Shown: positions 34,548-49,440 of the stretch, piece after piece
Numbering within the stretch: position 1 is the stretch's first letter
Layout: every line of letters begins with the position of its first letter
Assembly: GCA_001466705.2 (NCBI GenBank)
Contig: LATX02000182.1
Span: 248,001 to 312,000, forward strand
Direction of reading: 5' to 3'
DNA: 64,000 nucleotides
Source: Moniliophthora roreri
Taxonomy: Eukaryota > Basidiomycota > Agaricomycetes > Agaricales > Marasmiaceae
Position numbers and translations under genes: made by a program
Notes under the pieces: model-generated
What the model saw: only the letters and a program-made list of their open reading frames with translations
The model's database searches: none
Told to the model about the DNA's origin: nothing

Positions 34548-37500
34548 AAAGGTGGAAGAGACCGACGCTCTTACCACCTGCAATTACGATCTCGAACGTT
34601 GTACTAGCTAAGTTAAATCGAAATTCTATGCGAATCCCTATTAAATACAACGTTGGGACAGAAATCGTCGAAACTAAAGCCCTGATCGATTCAGGCACTG
34701 GAGGACGCTTCATCTGTGAAGAAGAAGCACGAAAACTGGGGAAACCCTGGACAAGACTGGAAAAACCCATCAAAGTTTTTAACGTTGACGGAACTCAGAA
34801 CAAAATTGGTTGGATCACTCATTCTGTCACAATCGATATCACAATTGGGGATAGATCGATGAAGGAAACTTTATTGATCTCGGGATTAGGACCGGAAAGA
34901 GTTATTTTAGGATTACCCTGGCTTCAAGATCACAACCCTGACATCGATTGGGTTACCGGCGTAGTCCACTTCCGGCCGAGACGAAAGATCATGGTTAAAT
35001 GGCCGATGAAACCATTCATTGGAATCTTTGAGGAAACAAAAGAATTGGACACTGGAATACTGGATAAAGTCGAAGACGATGAAGTCTTAATTCGGTCTTT
35101 CATCAAAGGAGAGGAAGACAGCGATGAAGTTCGAATCAATGCTAAGTTATCCGCTTCTCAAGTACTGGCACAAGCTCACGAGGTCAAAACGAAACCATTG
35201 GAAGAACTTCTTCCCGTTTATCTTTCCGATTGCGCGGATCGATTCGAGAAGAAAAAAGCCGAACGATTTCCACCTTCGCGACCATACGATCATGCAATCG
35301 ACCTCAAACTGGATTTCAAACCACGGGACTGTAAAATCTACTCTTTGTCCCCAAAAGAGCGGATTGAACAAGACAAGTTCCTGGACAAAAATTTACGGAA
35401 GGGATACATTTGACCCTCGAAATCCCCGATGGCGTCCCCTTTCTTCTTTGTAGCCAAGAAAGAAGCAGGAGCCCTACGACCTTGCCAGGACTATTGAGAT
35501 CTGAATAACGGAACAGTCAAAAACCGCTATCCTTTGCCATTGGTCACGGACCTCGTAGACAAACTAAAGACAGCGAAGGTCTTCACGAAGTTGGACTTAC
35601 GAAACGGGTACAACAACATACAGATCAAAGACAGAGACCAATGGAAAGCCGCGTTCAAAACACCTCGAGGTCTTTTCGAACCCACAGTTATGTTCTTCGG
35701 ATTAACGAATTCCCCGGCAACATTTCAAGCATTCATGAACGATATCCTCAAAGACTTCATCGATGAGGGTTGGTGTGTGGTCTATATGGATGACATTTTA
35801 ATATTCTCTGATGAGATCGACATCCATCAACTTCGCACAAGACATGTTCTAGAACAATTACGGGAAAACGATCTATATCTCAAACCGGAGAAATGTGAAT
35901 TCGAAGTCAAGAAGACACTGTTCTTGGGAATGGTTATCACACCTGGACACATCTCGATGGATGAAACAAAGTTAGCCGGAATAAAAGATTGGGAAGCGCC
36001 CAAAACAGTCAAAGGTGTGCAATCGTTCCTTGGATTTGCAAATTTCTATCGCAAGTTCATAGGAAAATATGCGGAATTGGCACGACCTCTGCACGAGTTG
36101 ACAAAGAAAGACACGAAATTCGAATGGACAAAATTACGAGACATTGCGTTCAATGTTCTCAAAGCAAAATTCCTACAACGACCGATTTTACAAATGCCGG
36201 ACGATGAAAAGCCTTTCGTAATCGAAGCGGATGCCTCGAAATGGGCCACAGGAGCAGTATTGAAACAACAAGGGTCCGATGGCGAGTTGCACCCATGCGG
36301 ATACATTTCGCATGCATTTACTGCAACTGAACGGAACTACGAAATCTACGACCGCAAACTCTTGGCCATCACAAATGCTCTGAAGGCCTGGGAACACTAT
36401 CTCCTAGGAGGAGCTCACCCGGTGACAGTTCTATCTGATCACAAGAACCTAACTTATTTCCAAACTGCACAGAAGCTAAACCGACGACAAGCTAGATTGA
36501 GTCTATACTTGACTCAATTCGACCTTCGGCTGGTGCACGTCCCTGGAACGAAAATGGTGCAATCTGATGCTCTCTCGCAACGACCGGACTTAATCGACGA
36601 AGAAGAAAATGACAACGAAGACATCGTCATGTTACCAGATAAGTTATTTGTTAACGTGATCGATACAAAGCTCAAAACAATGCTGGAAGAAGCGTTACCA
36701 AGCGACGAATTCCTTCAAATGACAATAGAAAGCCTCATCGAGAAAGAGACACCACCAATCAAATCATCCTTACAGGATTGGTGAACTGAAGGAAACCTAT
36801 TATTTTGCAAAGATAGGATCTATGTTCCAAACGACCCAACATTACGAAGGCTGATCGTCAAGACAATTCACGAAGCTTTACCTCATGGACACCCTGGACA
36901 ATGGAACACAGTTGATCAGGTGCAAAGAGACTATTGGTGGCCAGGGATGACCAAGTTTATCAAATCATTTGTTGATGGGTGCGCCGCATGCCAACAAATG
37001 AAAGTGAATACGCATCCAACACGTACACCTATACAACCTATTGGGGGACATAAAGATGTGTTGCCGTTCCAAATCATATCGATGGACTTAATCACAGACT
37101 TACCCAAGATCGCGGATTGTGATTCTATACTGGTCGTGGTAGACCATGCGGCTATGAAGGGGGTGATTTTCATCCCATGCCACAAGAAGATCGATGCCAC
37201 AGACACAGCCGAGCTGCTTTTTCAACATGTATACAAGCACTTCGGACTACCCGACAAGATTATTTCAGACCGAGATCCACGATTCGCAGCTGAAGTCTTC
37301 AAAGAAATGGGAAAATTATTGGGAATAAAGCAAATGCTAAGTACCGCTTATCACCCTCAGACGGATGGAGAAACTGAAAGAGTCAATCAGGAGGTAGAGA
37401 TCTTTCTTCGGTTCTTTTGCACCAAGGAACAGACGAAGTGGAAGGATCTCCTTCACTTTGCCGAGTTTGCACACAACACCCGAACGCATTCAGTCACGAA

Positions 37501-38125
37501 GAATTCCCCTTTCTATCTCACGATAGGATATCATCCCTGACCTCTCCCCACCGTCTTCAAAAAGACAACTGTTCCTTCTGTGGAGAAAAGAGTGGCTGAA
37601 TTGAAGAAGCTAAGAGAAGAAACATCGGCTCTACTAGACATTGCAGCAAGAAGGGTGAAAGAGAGAAGTGGAAGAGACCTAGACAAGTTCGAGAAAGGTC
37701 AGAAGGTCTGGTTAGAAGGAAAGAACTTGTCTTTGGGGTATCCATCCCCAAAACTGTCCCCAAAACGCGAAGGACCTTTTGAAATCACAGAAGTCCTAGG
37801 ACCCGTGACGTACAGATTGAAACTCCCATTTCAATGGAGAATTCACCCTGTTTTCCATGCTGGTCTTTTGTCACCATTCAAGGAAACCGACGTCCACGGA
37901 CCCAATTTTCTGGAACCACCCCCGGATATAGTAGAAGGACAAGAGGAATATGAAGTCGAAGCCATCATTGGACATCGACCAAAAAGAAAAAATCAATCAC
38001 CAAAGGAATACCTTGTTTCCTGGAAAGGATATGACTCATCGCATAATCAATGGTTGAAACCAGCCGGCTTGAAACATTCGATGGAATTATACTTGGAGTA
38101 TAAGATCAAGTACAATCTGCGCTGA
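34544..38125 (+). pseudogene. Gypsy B pol with four in-frame TGA codons
   Basis: One frame stays open from 34,544 to 38,125 apart from TGA at 35,411, 35,495, 36,782 and 37,538. Domains in order: aspartic protease (ALIDSGTGGRFI), reverse transcriptase (KLDLRNGYNNIQIK, catalytic VVYMDDILIFS near 35,783), RNase H (EADASKWATGAVLKQQ), zinc-binding and catalytic integrase (ISMDLITDL, ISDRDPRF, TAYHPQTDGETERVNQE) and a C-terminal chromodomain (EYEVEAIIGHRP, EYLVSWKGYDSSHNQWL). The chromodomain defines it as a chromovirus, which targets chromatin. At the first two stops and the last one, arginine is expected from the related copies and family, consistent with CGA to TGA. There is no frameshift. Confidence 0.9.
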
Positions 38126-38145
38126 TTTTTCACTCCAACCGAAAC

Positions 38146-38712
38146 ATGTCTTCTTACACCAACCCATCCGTCCGAACTGGCCTCCCTCCTGCTACCCCGC
38201 CCGCTATGTCTCCCAGCCATGAACTCCCCTCCACCACTCTCAGTACGACTGGACCTTCCCGAAAGACCTTCTACGCCGCTAGGCTATCTCCAAAACTCCC
38301 GGACCCCATACGCCTCCCCTCCCCCATTATCCCAATCAATCCAGACACCCAAAATCCCTACCGTATCGGTATGGGACGACGAGGACGCAGAACCGGACGA
38401 CAGGGATTCGCAAACCGAAGCCAGATCAAACAGTCTTACAACGCATACTATGGCGTTGCTCGACGAGGTTCACCAAGAATTGAGTGCCCTGTGTGTAAAT
38501 TGGGAGAACACTGCGCTGTCGACTGTGTGGACTATGTCTGCCCGGTTTGCAACACTCATAAAGCTGGCCATCTCCCTGGATATTGTAGGGACAGAAGATG
38601 GTCTGCGAGAACTGTGGGTCGTAACGATACCGGCGGTACATCGACTCTTGACAATGATTGGAGACATGATACCATGTGGGACGATGCCGACTACTGGAAT
38701 GGAGAGCAATGA
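38146..38712 (+). CDS. Extra ORF of gypsy B with zinc-knuckle motifs (188 aa)
   Basis: Open from ATG 38,146 to TGA 38,710-38,712, between pol and the 3' LTR. The first third is proline/serine/threonine-rich. The second half has two cysteine-histidine clusters (CPVCKLGEHCAVDC and CPVCNTHKAGHLPGYC), the second matching a C-x2-C-x6-H-x4-C knuckle. The C-terminus is acidic and ends YWNGEQ. The same arrangement, down to an ending NGEQ-stop, can be read in the older gypsy A at about 47,560-47,783, so this frame is conserved. The role is unknown; nucleic-acid binding is likely from the knuckles. A second long frame (38,219-38,788) overlaps it. Confidence 0.65.
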   Translation: MSSYTNPSVRTGLPPATPPAMSPSHELPSTTLSTTGPSRKTFYAARLSPKLPDPIRLPSPIIPINPDTQNPYRIGMGRRGRRTGRQGFANRSQIKQSYNAYYGVARRGSPRIECPVCKLGEHCAVDCVDYVCPVCNTHKAGHLPGYCRDRRWSARTVGRNDTGGTSTLDNDWRHDTMWDDADYWNGEQ

Positions 38713-38891
38713 GAGACCACAAGATCCCCCGTTAGGAGACGGAATTGTCGTCGACATGCAGAAGGGCCAAGGATCTTTAGGCGGTTAGACCGAGAGACAG
38801 TGATAAGAGAAGCGCAATGGGGAGGCGAATGGCTAGTAGAGGGACAGCCAATTGTTTCGAACGTGTAAGTTCGAAGGTAAGACGGGGGTAA

Positions 38892-39513
38892 TGTTACAGA
38901 CGGACAAGAACAGACTATCTTTTTCTTCTTTCTATTTTCTTGCTTTGACACTTTAGTGCCTTTGAGCGCTAGTATTCTCTTTTTACCTATGCTTCCCATT
39001 AACATCTAGACACATCCACCTTCCCAGTTCCCTTTTCCGACTTCATGCCTTCCTTTCTATTTAAGATGTCATCACTATGTCATTCGCGACATCAGTATGA
39101 TATCATTATTCTATTCGTTTCTTTCCCTTTCTATTTATGATCCGACGTCATCTCTGACATCGGTTATTGTATCATTATATCTATTTTCATTTCCTCGACA
39201 TCACTTCTGATGTCATTCTCTTATTTATCATGTCGTCAAAGGCACATTCTATTTGCTAAACAAACGATGTCAATCTAGCAGTTTGTATACAAACTAGTAG
39301 CTACAATCGTTGTATAAGTAGATAGTCTAAAGGTCTAAGCTACCTCAGCTTGACCTAGTTAAACCTTTGGACATCTTGCTCACTTCGACGGAACCTTGAG
39401 AACTTTAGCGTGAGCTGAAGAACTCAACTCAAACTTGCTCCTTTTGTCAACTTAGCGCCGCTACGTCATAGCGGTTGTTGAGTTGTTGTCGTTGCTGCGC
39501 AAGTAACATAACA
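38892..39513 (+). repeat. Gypsy B 3' LTR
   Basis: 622 bases, preceded by a purine-rich GACGGGGG tract. It is followed by GAGAG, the target duplication also found before the 5' LTR. Confidence 0.95.
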
Positions 39514-39794
39514 GAGAGGAGGAGGAGAAAGTGCAGCCAAAGCTGGACAAGGGAAAGGGAAAGGCTGTGGAGGAGTCAGAGGATGGTTCTGGGAGTGAGA
39601 GCAGGGCTGAGTCATCAGTGGCCGAGCCAGAGGACTAAAGTGCTCCTTGGGCCAGCTGAGTTTTTTTGTTTCTTGGACCATGAACATGGACAAATAGTAG
39701 AAGTATCATATGAAAAAATTATCTTGGCAAAAATTAAATATGAATAATTAGTTATATGCATTGAGTCAAGAAGTGTGATGCAAGAAAGAGAAAC

Positions 39795-43379
<3,585 letters not shown>

Positions 43380-43678
43380 TCACACAGGAGGAATCATTTC
43401 AGTGGGAATGCAGTTTATCCATACAAAGTTGGAGTCTATAAAACAATGGAAAGAACTGGAATTGACGAGAGCAAGAAAATATAGAAGTAAAGTTTGGAAA
43501 GGGGAAGAAAGGCCATCAGGGGAATCATTCTCTATAAGTTCATTGGTAGAGTAAGTGGAGGAAAGAGGGATACATAGGGAATGACTGGAAAGAGCGGATG
43601 CATTGAGCATGACCTTGTGGATAACACCAGAAGGGTCAACACAACTCCAATCTGGTGTTGAGGTATTGGAGCCGGGGT

Positions 43679-44725
43679 CTAGTTTTTTGACTCAGCAGAC
43701 CCATTGGCTTTGTCAGCTGAGAGCGCTTCATCAACAGAGGCAGCGTGTCCAGATGCTTTACCTTTCACGTTGTGGGCCTTCTTCTTCACACAGTTGTCGA
43801 TGTCATGCTTGTCACTGCAGAACATGCAGAGACTGTTCTCCTGATGGCATTTGCGTTCTTCGTCTGCCAGTTTCCCATTCCTGAGCTTGCCTTCAAGCCA
43901 AGAGGGTAGCGATTTGGACTGGTTACCTGAACTGGACTTTGGCTTAGTGGTGGAAGAGAAAGATGAAGAGCCTTGGTCCAAGGACTTGGATTTGCCTGAG
44001 TTGGAGTTGGAACCTGAGTTCCTGCTTGAAGATGAACTCTTGCTATCCTTGCCCCTGGAACCGGAACTGGTGCCAGACTTTGGACCTGAAGACTGGACAG
44101 ATCCTGACATATGAGACTTCTCAGCCTGTTGAGACCAATACCAGTCATCAATTGAACAGGCGAGATCTCAGAGCACGTGGAAGGAGTCGGGTCAGCCGAC
44201 ACGAGACATCTTGTCCTTGATGTGGTCAGAAAGACCCCAGTAGTACTAGTAAGAGAAGGCATTCTTGCCCCAATCCAGTTCAACCATAGTGTCCTGGAAC
44301 TTGAGATTGTAGGTGCAGATGTGATTGGCATCACACATCCAGAGGTTGTTGAGAGTGTCCTCCACTTCAGCTCACAAGTTACAAGGTCTGAAGTTGATCC
44401 AGAGTTCGTTTACGAATGTGGCATAGTTCTCAGTCCAAAGAGCTTTGGGCTCTGGCCAAATGCCAAGAATGTTGTGCTGGAACCACTTCGATGCATTGCC
44501 ATGAAGGAAGGAAAGGGTGAACATGACTTTCGAAGTGTCAGCAGAGAAGGTGTCAGGTTGGTCGTTGAAGTGAAGGGTGAGAGACACTAGCCAAGGTTTC
44601 AGGAGCTTTGGGTTGCTACCATCATATGTGTCAGGTTCTTTAAGTTTGGACTTCATGTGAGATAATCTTCCTGGGTCACCTGTTAATTCCAGATGATCAG
44701 CTAAGGAGCTGAGGACATGGGTCAT
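43679..44725 (-). pseudogene. Gypsy C gag, decayed
   Basis: A minus-strand capsid-like segment ([34 protein letters not shown]) at the 5' end of element C. It is followed after several stops by a serine-rich linker and a knuckle [13 protein letters not shown] (C-x2-C-x4-H-x4-C spacing, about 43,790-43,830). The stop codons and frame continuity suggest one original reading frame. A further upstream minus-strand acidic segment near 44,800-45,070 ([12 protein letters not shown]) may be the gag N-terminus. Confidence 0.7.
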
Positions 44726-45476
44726 GGATCAGAAAGCGAGAAGAGCTTCATCATTTTTGGAGGATCAGCCCCGAGAACGACTGTGTCTGCCATGCCTACC
44801 ACCACTACTGCCTCCTCCTCCACCACTGGGAGGTGGGGGGATCATCTCCACCACCACCACCACCAGGTCCATCACCAGGCACTCCATCGTCTCCGTCTCC
44901 TTCTTCCTCATCACTATCTCTATCTGGAGCTGGTTGGTGAGGCAGTGTGAAGTCTGCAATAGAGCCTTCTTTGTGATCCTCCTGATCTGGAGGTCCAGCC
45001 TGCTGACCAGTGTCACCAGAACTGTCAGGGGCTTCCAAGTCAAGAGGCAATTCGAAGGAAGAAAACATGCTTGGCTGACCAAGGTATTTGTCAGATCCGA
45101 ATGTTGAAGGAAAAGAGAAAGAGAGAAAGCCTGTCTGAGAGGACTGGCATGAAAGATGTGCAGAAATGGAGTCGTAAGTGAAAAGACTGCCTGATGATAG
45201 CCCAGTCCATGAACTGCCATCTTTGAGCGAATCCTGAATGAAGTTGCTCTGCGTTCAGAAAGTGGTTTTTGTGCATGCAGTATGCCCCACCTTACCTGAA
45301 GATGCAGAGACTCCTGCAGCTCGATATTGCACCTGGAGATTGCGGTCAGCGTCTTGCTTTTAATGTTGGGATTTGGCTTTAGTTGGTTGTTTGGCAGTGA
45401 AGGAAGTAGGAGCAGGAGATTGTAAACAGAAGGAAGAAAAGAGATCCATGATTCAGCAGTCCGAAGTGGAAAATAC

Positions 45477-45919
45477 TGTTAGAACTATGCAAGAAGGCAA
45501 GGATGAGTACAGCTGAATGGCTAGGAGAGTACCATATGAGGATCACCATATGAAGGAGATGGGTTCACTGAAGCTATTGGCAACAGCACTACTGAACTAC
45601 AGAGCTCGGCTGAGATGAAGGGTCTCCACACAAGCGAGATGGAGGGCAAAGTAGAGGAGGGAAGAGAAGAGCATAGAACAACATTAATTTTCCACTTGGG
45701 GCATAACAGTAGAATACAGTGGTCTATATCTACTGGGAGAGAATACAACATGGAGAACATATGTAGTCCATGAGGACAATGACCAAGATGTTGCTACAAG
45801 AAAACATGTTGTAAGATGTACAATGGCAGAGATTAATGGAACATGTAGGTTATGACAGAGGAAATGCGTAAGCATGTCTTGTACAGGTCATGGCCGAGCC
45901 GAGTTGTACAAGTGTAACA
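45477..45919 (-). repeat. Gypsy C 5' LTR
   Basis: 443 bases, colinear with 21,553-21,995. It lies upstream of gag on the minus strand. Confidence 0.75.
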
Positions 45920-47045
45920 AGGAGACAGGAACAGGAACAGTATGTTCCAGCCTTGAAAGCTTTGAAACCCAGACATTGGTGGCTGTGTGGATGCTGGAAA
46001 AGAGAATGTGGAATGGATAGACTCATCTGTCCATCCAGACCCACCTAGAGAAGAGAAAAATCAAATATCTAAGAGTCCAGAACACCTGGAAAGCAGATAC
46101 CTGTGTGGATATGATTGGATACCCTAATGGCCAGACTCCATGACATCTGAATATTCCCTCTTTTAGTATCTCAGTCACTCTTTTATTATTTTCTGAATTA
46201 TTAAACATTATTTATATTTTCTTGTAGATATATTCCATAGACCATATATAAGGACAGCCAGATATTCATATATACTCAAGTAACTCTGCCCCTTCTGATT
46301 GTGAATACATGACAAGTTTGTTTAGTGTATAATTTTGTGTGCCATTCCAGTTTTGCTTCCTCACTTCAGGCCCTGGACATTGGTCCTGAGTGACTCCAGA
46401 GAGATAGAAATCTGATAACAAACTTGCATCATAAGAGACAAGAAATAACATCTTGAGTGCCTTGTAGCACTTTTCTAAGAGATAACTTTACACTAAAAGT
46501 TCTGGTGGCTTTTGGAGTGTGGCCTGTGTTGAGTATCAGGTTGTGACACACTTAGAGTCTTAACAAAGGAATTGGGCCTGCAATTAAGCTCTTTGTAGAA
46601 ACTGGTCTAGGACCTTTTCCAGTACACTGTGTACTGTAGTTGTCTTAAAGAAGTCTTGAACTCTGTAGGGTCAGACTATATCAGCTACTGAGTCTTTTGG
46701 TGGGACTGTAGCTCTTGTGTTTTGTGCTTTGTGCACCATGTTCTTGTGTGTGTGTTTGTGTGTTTAGATATAAACTCTTATAAAACCTATATATATTCCT
46801 CTGGAGGTGAACACTTTAAAGTAGATTGCTTCAATAAGAGAAAATCAACCTAGCTAAGAGTTTTGTTGGCATTCTAAGTGCAGTAACTCTGATTATATCA
46901 ATCCACACTTGCACAACAACCTGAGTTAGACTTTTGGAGGTTATCTTTTGGGTAGTTTTCCATTAGTCTTATTTTAGACAAATTATCACTCAGAGTTGCA
47001 ATCTGGAAATTGCAAATCAAGTCTTATTTGCATGCAACTATAGAC
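45920..47045. other. AT-rich sequence between gypsy C and the gypsy A 3' part
   Basis: No convincing gene. A TATATATATTCC-type segment at about 46,780-46,800 after a GT-rich run suggests an LTR promoter of another decayed element. It and 20,650-21,552 on the other side of gypsy C are probably halves of one insertion in gypsy A, but I found no matching termini. Confidence 0.3.
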
Positions 47046-48021
47046 TTGGCCTAGAAGAGCCAGTAATGGTACTGTCTACTTTCCCTTGTCATCCTCATTT
47101 GTCCATGCCCCCATCTGCAGATTCCCAAGTGCCTTCCAAATATCCCAACCCCAATACTTACAGTCTTCTCAACCACCTTGAACAACAAACCAATAGAAAC
47201 AGCTACCCCCCAACCTTCCCTCACAGAGCAACTCACCTCCCCTCTCAATATGACCACACAATCTGACCCTGACTACACTCTCATTTATCCTGAACCCTCT
47301 CCTGATCTTGACCATAAGCCAAAACTCAAACCTGTCTCCTCACTCATCTCTTCCATTGACTCCCTCCCCACTTCCAGCTTACAGACACCATAAAACTCAA
47401 TTCAACCCCAAGGTAGGGGTCAGCGAGGCAGCTGGCAAGGCAGGAGAGGAGGACAAGAATCTTCCTCTGCCTCCGCTTGAGAGCAAAAACCTACAGAGGC
47501 CCAGATTGCTATGGCTAATGCCTGAGGATGGACCCATGCCAAAACTAATAGAGCACATTCATACCTTGTGTGCAAATTGGAACACCATCTCCCCCAAGAC
47601 TGCCCACACTACATGTGTAAGTAATGCCTCAAGTATTTGCCTGGACATATTACTGCAGAGTGTTCTAAGTGAAGATGGTCTTTGCAAGTTTCAAATGGAA
47701 GGCCTCATTCAGACAGTGGTGCTCTGTCAGACCATCATGATTTTGATGATGACCCAGATGTCTTTGGCAATGGAGAGCAGTGAAGAGGAGTTTTCAGTGA
47801 CAACAGAAGAAGAGCACAGAGAATTAAAGTTTATAGGGGTAGACCCAAAAAAAGTAGCACTGGCAGACCTTGCTGACTCAGTAGATGATTGAATGGCAGA
47901 AGGTTGGTCACCCTACAAACTGAGCTCACTCTATGAGTCAGGGGACTATGACACAGAGCTTTACAGGGACAGAGAATCTTAGAAGTCTAGAACCAGAGTC
48001 TAGACCTTGACAGGGGAGTAA
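47046..48021 (+). pseudogene. Gypsy A ORF3, 3' part, decayed
   Basis: Lies just before the gypsy A 3' LTR. In one frame it reads CKLEHHLPQDCPHYMCK, stop, CLKYLPGHITAEC, and ends GNGEQ-stop at 47,781-47,783. This matches the cysteine-histidine clusters and ending of the gypsy B extra ORF. An alternative frame stays open from 47,308 to 47,892. Two stops disrupt the knuckle frame. Confidence 0.55.
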
Positions 48022-48466
48022 TGTTATGATTTCCCCTTCACTGTACAGTATTACCTATGCTTCCTTTTCTGATCAGATATATCCACCTTCCCAGTTCCCT
48101 TTTTTCTTTCTTACCCATGCTTCTATCTTGATTGGACCCATACACCTTCCTAGCTTCCATCTCCTTCTCTCTTGTAATATCATTTATGTCATATGCCAGC
48201 TGGACCAGGGATTACTTATATTTAGCTGATACTACTACTTATGCATAGAATTTTACATAGTTATTGGATGTGTCTATTTAAGTGCTCAAGTTGGGACTCT
48301 AGTTCCTCAGCTTGACCTAGTTAAATCTTAACTTGTGTTTAGCAACATTAAAGAAACTCTGAACCTCAGAAAGCCTCTGAGTGAACTCAAACTTGACTCT
48401 TGAGCTTTGTATCACTAAGGTCCTGTGGTGCTAAAGTGTTGACATTGCTGCACAAGTAACATAACA
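48022..48466 (+). repeat. Gypsy A 3' LTR
   Basis: 445 bases, same length and ends as 15,453-15,897. It is followed by GTCAG. Confidence 0.85.
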
Positions 48467-48471
48467 GTCAG

Positions 48472-49440
48472 AGCTGTAACTTAGCTTAGTAATCTTGTTA
48501 TCATTCACTCATGTACTCAACACCCTACTAAACTATATATAAATCATATATATTCCTGTTTTAAGCTTGTGTCTCCTGTGAGTTGAATTATTCATGTTAT
48601 TGGGCAATGTGAAATGTCAAGCACTCAACAAGCACCCACTATTGTCATCCTCAAGGTCATGCCTTCTGTCAGTTCAAATTTAATTCTTCTGCTGAATGTA
48701 CTGGCTCCAGAAAATTTAATAATGTTGGAAACTCTATGTAGCAAATATTGGAGCATTATCAGCTGGAGTGCACTTGTAAGTAGCAGAAAAGACACCAAAA
48801 TGAAGAGAAACTCATGTTATGAGCAAAGTGCATGACCTTCACCTCAAATTGGTCCCACCAATTCACTGACCTTTCCCTAACCCAAGAAGCTCAGAGAGCT
48901 TCCAGAGTAGTCTCTGAAGCAACTATTCTCTATTTTTTTTTGGCTACAGAGTAGCAGGAGTGTTCATGGGTTCCTAAAATATGACAAAGCAGTGAGTTTC
49001 TCATTGTCAAAGTGATATTTAATGAGACTAATGTGCCTAACCCACCAATAGTGCTCTAGCAGTGCCTGATTATCTTCTTAAGATTCTGTCAAAGTCTTAT
49101 AGATGCTGCATATTGAGCAGAAGAATCCTATTTGACTGCAGAAGAGTTGATGTAATTGTATGTTGAGAATAGGTGCTTGTCAGGCACTTCTCACTTCATT
49201 ACTTAGCATGTTTTGAGTGCACTGAATTCCAAACATAGTTATAACATTAATACACTAGTAATACTACATGCAGGAAAGATAGACTATGTGAAAAGTATAC
49301 CTCCTATGGAGCACCACTTTCTATGCATTTGAACTTATTATACACTCTGCACAACTACTCCAATACTACTGCCTGTACCTGTCATCCAACATGAGAGCAC
49401 CCCCACACTCATACACTATCAGAGCCTGCATGCATTAACT
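48472..49440. other. Interior of T1, no gene recognised
   Basis: AT-rich, CpG-poor. A TATATAAATCATATATATTCC segment at about 48,534-48,555, followed by TTGGGCAATGTG and a short frame beginning MSSTQQAPTIVIL at 48,614, has the look of an LTR end plus gag start of a copia-like element. This is too weak to call. Confidence 0.25.

Larger units (their letters stand above)
32628..39513 (+). mobile_element. Gypsy B: young, structurally complete chromovirus-type retrotransposon
   Basis: A 6,886-base element with 622-base LTRs (32,628-33,249 and 38,892-39,513), which start TGTTACAGACGG and end GTAACA. The 5-base flank GAGAG is on both sides (32,623-32,627 and 39,514-39,518). By eye the LTRs differ at three sites, so insertion was recent. 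The order is gag, -1 frameshift, pol (PR-RT-RNaseH-IN-chromodomain), an extra ORF, a polypurine stretch (GACGGGGGTAA, 38,881-38,891) and the 3' LTR. It keeps normal CpG content, unlike its surroundings. Pol carries four in-frame TGA codons, so this copy is probably non-autonomous. Confidence 0.95.
31580..39639 (+). pseudogene. Cysteine-motif gag-like ORF, interrupted by gypsy B
   Basis: The plus-strand coding relic runs 31,580-32,627, then continues after gypsy B at 39,519-39,639. Pieces include a charged coiled-coil-like stretch (EKEEKEERECAERTKQERVE), PRARQSAEEKKGKGVTKF, a cysteine motif ACKVCRSLKIQCSF (about 32,295-32,340) and MNERLDELFGVVECLEKE. When gypsy B and one copy of its GAGAG duplication are disregarded, the frame runs on into a glutamate-rich tail to the TAA at 39,637-39,639. 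Frame changes near 31,795 and 32,240 show it was already damaged or is spliced. Such ORFs accompany Agaricomycete repeats; a DNA-binding or nucleocapsid role is a guess. Confidence 0.45.

Noticed and set aside
36782..36784. Programmed stop-codon readthrough in gypsy B pol
   Set aside because: Four TGA codons at positions typical of CGA decay, and a frameshift signal already sets pol expression, so mutation is simpler than recoding.
47308..47892. 194-codon plus-strand frame as an independent gene
   Set aside because: It overlaps the decayed zinc-knuckle ORF of gypsy A just before its 3' LTR; the knuckle frame has the better conservation.
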